From Vitis vinifera (taxonomy: Eukaryota > Streptophyta > Magnoliopsida > Vitales > Vitaceae), in NCBI RefSeq assembly GCF_030704535.1, contig NC_081820.1:24608001-24672000 (forward strand): a DNA stretch of 64,000 bases. Direction: 5' to 3'. The notes beneath the pieces were generated by a model. The model saw only the letters and a list, made by a program, of their open reading frames with translations. It was not told where the DNA came from and did no database searches. This document shows, piece after piece, positions 58,466-64,000 of the stretch; the first letter of the stretch is position 1, and each line of letters starts with the position of its first letter. Position numbers and translations under genes: made by a program.

Positions 58466-59355
58466 ACATTGCATTCTTTGTCATCTTCAAATTGAACAAT
58501 TTCTTCATCAGATGCACCTTATTGTTTGTCGATGGCTTTTCATTCATACCGGACAAAGCCTTCATCAGATCTGTTGTGGTCTTCCCCTTTACAACATTGT
58601 GTGCAACAGACCTAGATATAGTTAACCTAATAACTCCTAGAACCTGTTTGTCAAGAAGCGCCCATTCCTCAACCTTCATACTCTCAGGTTTTGTCCCCAA
58701 AAGAGGCAGATGCAATTTTCTCCCATAGAGATAATCTTCAATCTGCATCCTTCAATATGCAAAGTCTATGCCATTAAACTTTTCTATTCCAAACGCCTTT
58801 CCTGCTTCCTCTGCCATTGCTCCCACTCAAACCTAACCCTAGGCTCTGATAACAGTTGTTGTGCCAGCGAAAGCTTTGATGCCAACAATGTTAGTTTAAA
58901 GAACACAAGATAAAACAATCACACATATGGTACATGGGGTTTTAACGTGGTTCGGACAACCATGCCTACGTCTACAGATGAGAGATAATGATTCCACTAT
59001 ACAATAGAGAATATTACAGAGGATAAAACAAGATACAACTATTGGGTTCCCGAAACATCCCATGTTTCCCCACTCTTTGTATCCATACCTTACTACGAGC
59101 CCTCTCGCTCTACCAGGTACCTCCCATTCTTCCTCACATCTCTATCCACCTCGTATAGTCTCTACAGGTCCATCTCCATCTCATAACTTTTTCCCCTCAT
59201 GACCTAGAATATTTATAGAGATATTTCCAACAACCTTCCTTATTCTATAAGGAAGTCTAATATTACAATAATATATCAACCTAGAAATATTCTATATAAT
59301 ATTCTTTACAAAAAAGGAATCTATAATAATTAGGAATTTGGGACACTTCCTAACA
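58466..59355 (-). mobile_element. Truncated Ty1/Copia retrotransposon: 5' LTR plus start of gag
   Basis: On the minus strand a 499-bp LTR (59355-58857) is followed by a primer-binding site (58854-58842, TGTTATCAGAGCC, one base off the usual TGGTATCAGAGCC). The gag start follows: ATG at 58817, then MAEEAGKAFGIEKFNG, and a later part with YGRKLHLPLLG and MNEKPSTNNKVHLMKKLF. A TGA at 58754-58752 interrupts gag where a Trp is usual. Homology ends near 58466; pol and the 3' LTR are missing, so the element cannot move by itself. Confidence 0.8.
58857..59355 (-). repeat. Copia long terminal repeat
   Basis: Starts TGTTAGGAAGTG and ends GGCACAACA on the minus strand, so TG to CA. It contains a TATA-like TCTATAAATATTC near 59210 and, towards its end, the phrase CGAACCACGTTAAAACC. 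An inner TGTTAG/CTAACA pair at 58889/59355 could be mistaken for the ends, but the primer-binding site places the end at 58857. Confidence 0.7.
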
Positions 59356-59359
59356 TTTG

Positions 59360-60874
59360 TGTCTTCTTCCGTCTTTATTCTTTGATCCCTCATTCTTTAA
59401 TAAGTTTTATGTTGACTTCTATCTCTCTTTCCTTGATAGTTTAATTTTGTGTCTTCTTCTTTTTCTTGGTAGTTTTTGTTTTATATCTCATGCTACTTAT
59501 TCTTTTTTGAGCATATACCTTTTCTATTCCTATTGAGTTTCATAATGTCTCTATGTTTGAACTTGTTCGCATTGATTATTTCCACAATGACACAAATAGT
59601 TTTCATGTAGATATTGGTATTTGGTACTTTGATTAAACGGTACAAAACTCGATTGATTGCTAAGGGATTTCTCAACGGTATGATTGCTAAGTTGTCTACC
59701 AAGTCACATCCACTTTTGCATTTTTGATTTTTGATTTGCAAACTCTCAATGCTTTTTGCATCATGAGTTTGTGGGGAATGTTAAAAGTTATTAATATATT
59801 TAGTATATTAGAACTATATATTTATTTATTTAGTTACTATATCATAATTATTTTCTTTCTTTTTAGATGTAAAGGTAAATTAAATCTTTATCTTTATTTT
59901 TTTATTAGGCCTATTTAAATTGTAACCATGTTGTACTACTTTTAAAAAACAAGAATTCATAACGAGAAATCCTATATTTATTTTCCTTTCTCTTTTTTCT
60001 CTTTGAATCTTGTTTGGATTTTGAACACAACTGTTAAATTTTTTCTAAGAATAAACACGTCCTCCAAATTTTTTCTCCTCAAGAATCATACTTTGCCTTT
60101 CAAGGGTTTTTTCTTGCTTGTGCAAAGTTGGGACTTGAAATAGGATTTCACATTAAAAAGGCATGCCATGAAAACTGAATTTCACAGTTCTGTTAATAAC
60201 TGAGATAAAGTAAACTCTTCATATTTTCTTCCTTCCAAGTTTTATGATGACTAAAATTTTCTAAATGGTTTAATACACGTACAGTATTGAGAGAAGAACT
60301 TGGCGATTGCAATCTCCACTATTTTTGCAACATCAGCATGATTGGGAAGACTTTCTTCACTCAAATCTATGTCTCTGTTTTTTCGGTTATATTTATGTTG
60401 CTCACTTATATCTGTCTACATTTTTAATCCAATTTATATTTCTTTCTTATTAGGAGCCTGGATATTTCAAATTATCGGTAAGGTTTTCAAATTCCTACTA
60501 TTAATTCTGTGTAAAAATACTATAATGAGAATTTCATATGAAAACTCATGAAAAGTACTGAATTCGATTTTGCTTATTCAAAATTTTACTTTGCTGCAAA
60601 AATATTTTTATATTTGGAATTTACTTAATTTGAATTCTGTTCAAGTACATTCACAATACAAAGAAGGCAAAACAAATGGAATTGAAACTGGGGTCTCCAT
60701 ATACAAGGCCCCACATCCATGCAACCAACAAAACAAATTGCAACAAGACAACCACCTAATGTTTTCCTTAAACTTTGATAATGGAATGCATGTAGTCATT
60801 AATTTGTTTACAATGATCGTATTCCTTTTTCTAAAACCTTTATTCATTTCACATTTGATTTATATTCAGTCATA
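59360..60874. other. Sequence between the Copia remnant and kinase pseudogene B
   Basis: No clear gene. Short hydrophobic frames occur at 60342-60551 and 60570-60875. These might be remains of the 5' exons of the kinase gene (signal or membrane parts), but no cysteine-rich GUB_WAK extracellular domain can be read. Confidence 0.4.
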
Positions 60875-61994
60875 GGAAGATTTGTGCCGGGGATATTGTG
60901 CCTATTTGCCTATTTAGTCTACAAGTTTTGACGAAGACATTTATCGTTAGATGATGATGTTGAAGAATTCTTACAGAGTTATAAAAATCTTCAGTTGATT
61001 AAGTACTCATATTCAGATTTAAAGAAGATGACTAACAAATTTAGTAATAAATTAGGACAAGGAGGCTTTGGCTCTGTATATAAAGGAAAACTTCGAAGTG
61101 GTCAAATTGTAGCAGTAAAAGTTTTGGTTATGAATAAAGCTAATGGACAAGATTTTATCAATGAAGTAGCCACAATTGGAAGGATTCACCATGTTAATGT
61201 AGTGCGACTTGTTGGATTTTGTGCAGAGGGATTAAAATGGGCTCTGGTATATGAATATATGCCTAATGGGTCCCTTGATAAGTTTCTTTTTTCTAAACTT
61301 GAAAACAACATTCTTCTGAGTTGGGAAAGATTATATAAGATTGCACTAGGTGTGGGTTGTGGGATTGAATACTTACATCAAGGTTGTGACATGCAAATTC
61401 TGCATTTTGATATCAAGCCGCACAACATTCTTCTTGATGCAAACTTTATCCCCAAAGTTTCTGATTTTGGCCTTGCAAAATTACATTCAATAGAAGAAAG
61501 CATTGTGTCTCTAACTACTGCTCGAGGAACATTAGGATATATTGCTCCAGAATTATTCTACAAGAACATTGGAGGTGTTTCATATAAAGCTGATGTGTAT
61601 AGTTTTGGAATGTTATTAATGGAAATGGTGGGAAAAAAGGAAGCATGCAAATACATGTCTAGAGCAAAGCCAAACATACTTCCCGTCATGGATTTATGAT
61701 CGAATAGATCAAGGAGAAGACATGGAAATTGGAGATGCCACTGAGGACGAACACAAGTATATACGGAAGATAGTCATAGTTGCATTATGGTGTGTACAGA
61801 TGAATCCCACGGATCGTCCTTCAATGAGCAAGGCATTGGAGATGCTAGAAGGTGAAGTTGAACTCCTGCAAATGCCCCCCAGGCCTACTCTATACTCCAG
61901 GGAGATGTCAGTTGAGGATCATATGAACAATCCAGTTGGGGTACCAATTTCTTCACGAAATGCGACAATGACGATCAGCTTGGAGGGAAGGTAG
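60875..61994 (+). pseudogene. LRK10-like receptor kinase, nearly intact pseudogene B
   Basis: Encodes a membrane segment (GRFVPGILCLFAYLVYKF), then an almost complete LRK10L kinase: [15 protein letters not shown] (glycine loop), VAVKVL (catalytic Lys), [50 protein letters not shown] and DRPSMSKALEMLEG. Only two lesions break it. A TGA at 60929-60931 follows the membrane segment, where the family usually has Arg. One extra base, most simply in the A6 run at 61633-61638, shifts the frame; the C-terminal part from about 61640 to 61994 reads on in the next frame. The catalytic HRD Asp is present as HFD, as is usual in this subfamily. The extracellular exon is not found. An assembly error cannot be excluded for the run. 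Confidence 0.8.
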
Positions 61995-62204
61995 TGCCTC
62001 GCAATAGCTACTCTCATTCTCTGTCCTGTAATACTTTGTGGTTGATTGGTTTAGATGCAAGGGTTAGTGCTTCTGTAAGATCCATATATGTACCAAGGTA
62101 ATGTTTTAGCCAGAGGCAGTTCCTTGGCACCCTTGGACCGAGGGTAGTCTTCTGTATTCACCTTGAATTATCTAATAAATTTCTCCATTTCCCTTAAAGC
62201 ATGT

Positions 62205-63404
62205 TTATAAGGATCAGAAAGGTTTCCACATGCCTTGAGAACACTTGAAAATGAGAAATGATTAGGCTGTACACGGCCAGATATCATCTTGCAGAAAAGT
62301 TCAATAGCTTCCTTATCACACTCTCCAATTTGCACATATGCTGTGATAATTGCGGTCCAAGACATAACATTATGCTCAGGCATCCGATCAAATGCCTTCC
62401 TCAAATCATCCACGGACCCATCTGCTGTACACTTTGCATACATGTCCACCAAGCTACAACCAACACAAACATCTGAAGCCAATCCCAAACGTATAACTTG
62501 GGAATGCAATTGCTTCCCTAGTGCTAACAATCCTGACACTGTACTAGCAGAAAGGACACTACCATATGTAAACCGATCCAGTGCATGACCACTCAATTCC
62601 ATATCCAAAAACAATTCAATCGCATCTCTGGCACAACCCAATTGCGCAAATCTAGTTATCATCAAAGTCCAAGTACCCAAATTTCTCTCTGGCATTTTCT
62701 CGAACACCTTATAACCTGAGCCCAAGTCACCACTACCCTTCACGAACACATCAATCAATTCACACCCAACACACACATCAGCAGCAAAATACCCGGTTTT
62801 AACCACAAACCCATAAATTATCTCCCCAACTCATTGAACAAGCCCGAATCACGACCACAAAGCAATACTCATTTGGGTAAAAACCCAATTCGAGAAAATA
62901 AAAAAAATGTCCAAATTGCTTGCAACTCCATGCTGTTAATCGCAAAACATGAGACCATCGCACTCCATGAAACCAAGTCTCTCTTATTTTCCATTCCCTC
63001 AAAAATCAACCTAGCGGTTGCGGTGTCGCCACGTTTGGAGTACAAGCTGATCAGAGTGTTCAACACAACCGAGTCGAGCTCAAGTCCAGACTGAATTAGC
63101 TTCCGGTGGACGAGTTTCCGGAGTTGGAAGTTGCGGAATCGGATGCAGGACTTGAGGAGGATGGAGTAGGTGGTGAGGTCTGGTGGGGCGTTTTGCAGGG
63201 TCATGAGATCAAGGGAGGAGAGTGCATGGTTGAGGTGGCCCACGTCGAGTTGGCGGATCTGACGGTTCTTGAGGGACTCGAAGTTGGGGTTTTTGTGAGA
63301 ATGCGGGTTGGGGATAATGTTTTGGCGGGGAGGGCTTAGGGTTTTGAAAGAAGGTGGAAGGAGGGGAGGGGTTGGGCGGGAGAGGGAAGAGAGAGAGTTA
63401 TCAC
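62205..63404 (-). pseudogene. 5' half copy of the neighbouring PPR gene (EMB2261-like pseudogene)
   Basis: This matches 51470-52679 of the intact PPR gene in the same orientation, roughly 85-90 % alike in protein (VKTGYFAADVCVGCELID against VKTGYLEADVCVGCELID). The start ATG is now GTG at 63404-63402. An extra T in a run at 62879-62883 (A run on plus) shifts the frame, and about 14 bases are missing just beyond, near 62830. Homology stops after LSDPY near 62205, so the second half, including the DYW editing domain, was never copied or was lost. It lies only about 200 bp past the end of kinase pseudogene B. The shared stretch runs on upstream to about 63605. Confidence 0.9.
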
Positions 63405-63605
63405 GGTCTTCCCCAATGGCTAGTTTGAGAGAAATGATGTTGTGGAAGGCTTCAAGCTCATAAAAGAGGGAGAGCTGACCAAAAATGATTTTTGAGTATT
63501 GTTGGATTAATATTGTTGCAAATTTAATTTTGGTTGGCTTCTTCTAGTTACCATGTCAAGCCCCAAAAATTCAATATGGTAATTTATAAGAAAATAAGAG
63601 CCCAT

Positions 63606-64000
63606 CTGACGAGTGATTTAAAAATAGAAAATAATTTTTAAAAATTCATAACATTGATATTGTTTTTCTATTTTTAATTTTTAAAAATAAAGTGAAATAG
63701 ATAGTAACTATATATAACAACTTAAAACTTAAATACTGATTCAATTAATAGAAAAAAATTACGAAATAAAATGAGTTTAAAATGACTATTATTTTTCTTT
63801 TATATAAATTATTATTTTTGATTTTTTTCATTAGATAAATGAATTTCAAATTAAACAACACTTAATGTGTTAAATTCATTAATGAATTTAGAAAATTTTA
63901 AAAATAATTTAAAACTTAAATAGTGACCCAATTAATATTAGAATGTTATGAATAAAAATTAATTTATAACAACTCTAATATTTCTCTTCTATTATGAATA
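63606..64000. other. AT-rich right edge
   Basis: No gene seen; low-complexity A/T sequence with MITE-like phrases such as AAAAATAATTTAAAACTTAAAT occurring twice (about 63710 and 63900). Confidence 0.5.

Overview
This is nuclear DNA from a eudicot plant, most likely a woody one. Grapevine (Vitis) is my best guess, from memory of the protein variants and the style of the repeats; no search was run. The background is strongly AT-rich, genes are split by many GT-AG introns, and the spaces between genes hold short non-autonomous transposons, microsatellites, a SINE and retrotransposon remains.

Layout. (1) 1.6-9.2 kb, minus: a polypyrimidine tract-binding splicing regulator of the Arabidopsis PTB1/PTB2 type (ten coding exons, 446 aa), with a long intron holding a dense pyrimidine tract and a possible poison exon. 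(2) 10.5-13.6 kb, minus: an unnamed 293-aa protein with about six membrane segments. (3) 14.5-20.8 kb, minus: a pyruvate kinase-like protein (758 aa) of the Arabidopsis At3g49160 type, with an altered motif and no normal C-terminal domain. (4) 22.7-30.4 kb, minus: spermine synthase (369 aa, ten coding exons). (5) 30.6-42.0 kb: an AT-rich gap full of repeats, including a tRNA-derived SINE with an 18-bp target duplication and a 222-bp inverted-repeat element with a tRNA-like core. (6) 42.0-44.35 kb, minus: a clade A protein phosphatase 2C (388 aa) with the tryptophan-lock residue and five ACGTG cores upstream. (7) 45.3-48.7 kb: a 1.6-kb noncoding block present twice in direct orientation. (8) 50.1-52.7 kb, minus: an intron-less 858-aa DYW-class PPR protein of the EMB2261 (At3g49170) type. 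(9) 53.7-63.6 kb: a degenerate area with a worn array of short modules, two LRK10-like receptor kinase pseudogenes, a truncated Copia element and a broken second copy of the 5' part of the PPR gene.

The coding models were built from reading frame, splice sites and family knowledge. Each of the five spliced models adds up to a whole number of codons. All intact genes lie on the minus strand, but they look like independent housekeeping or regulatory genes (splicing, polyamine synthesis, ABA signalling, organelle RNA editing), not one pathway. From memory, their Arabidopsis counterparts fall in two blocks (At5g53120/At5g53180 and At3g49160/At3g49170), which suggests an ancestral gene order kept here. 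I found no clear new biological system. The best leads are the candidate PTB poison exon, the inverted-repeat element with an internal Pol III-like core, the duplicated noncoding block, and the nearly intact kinase pseudogene.
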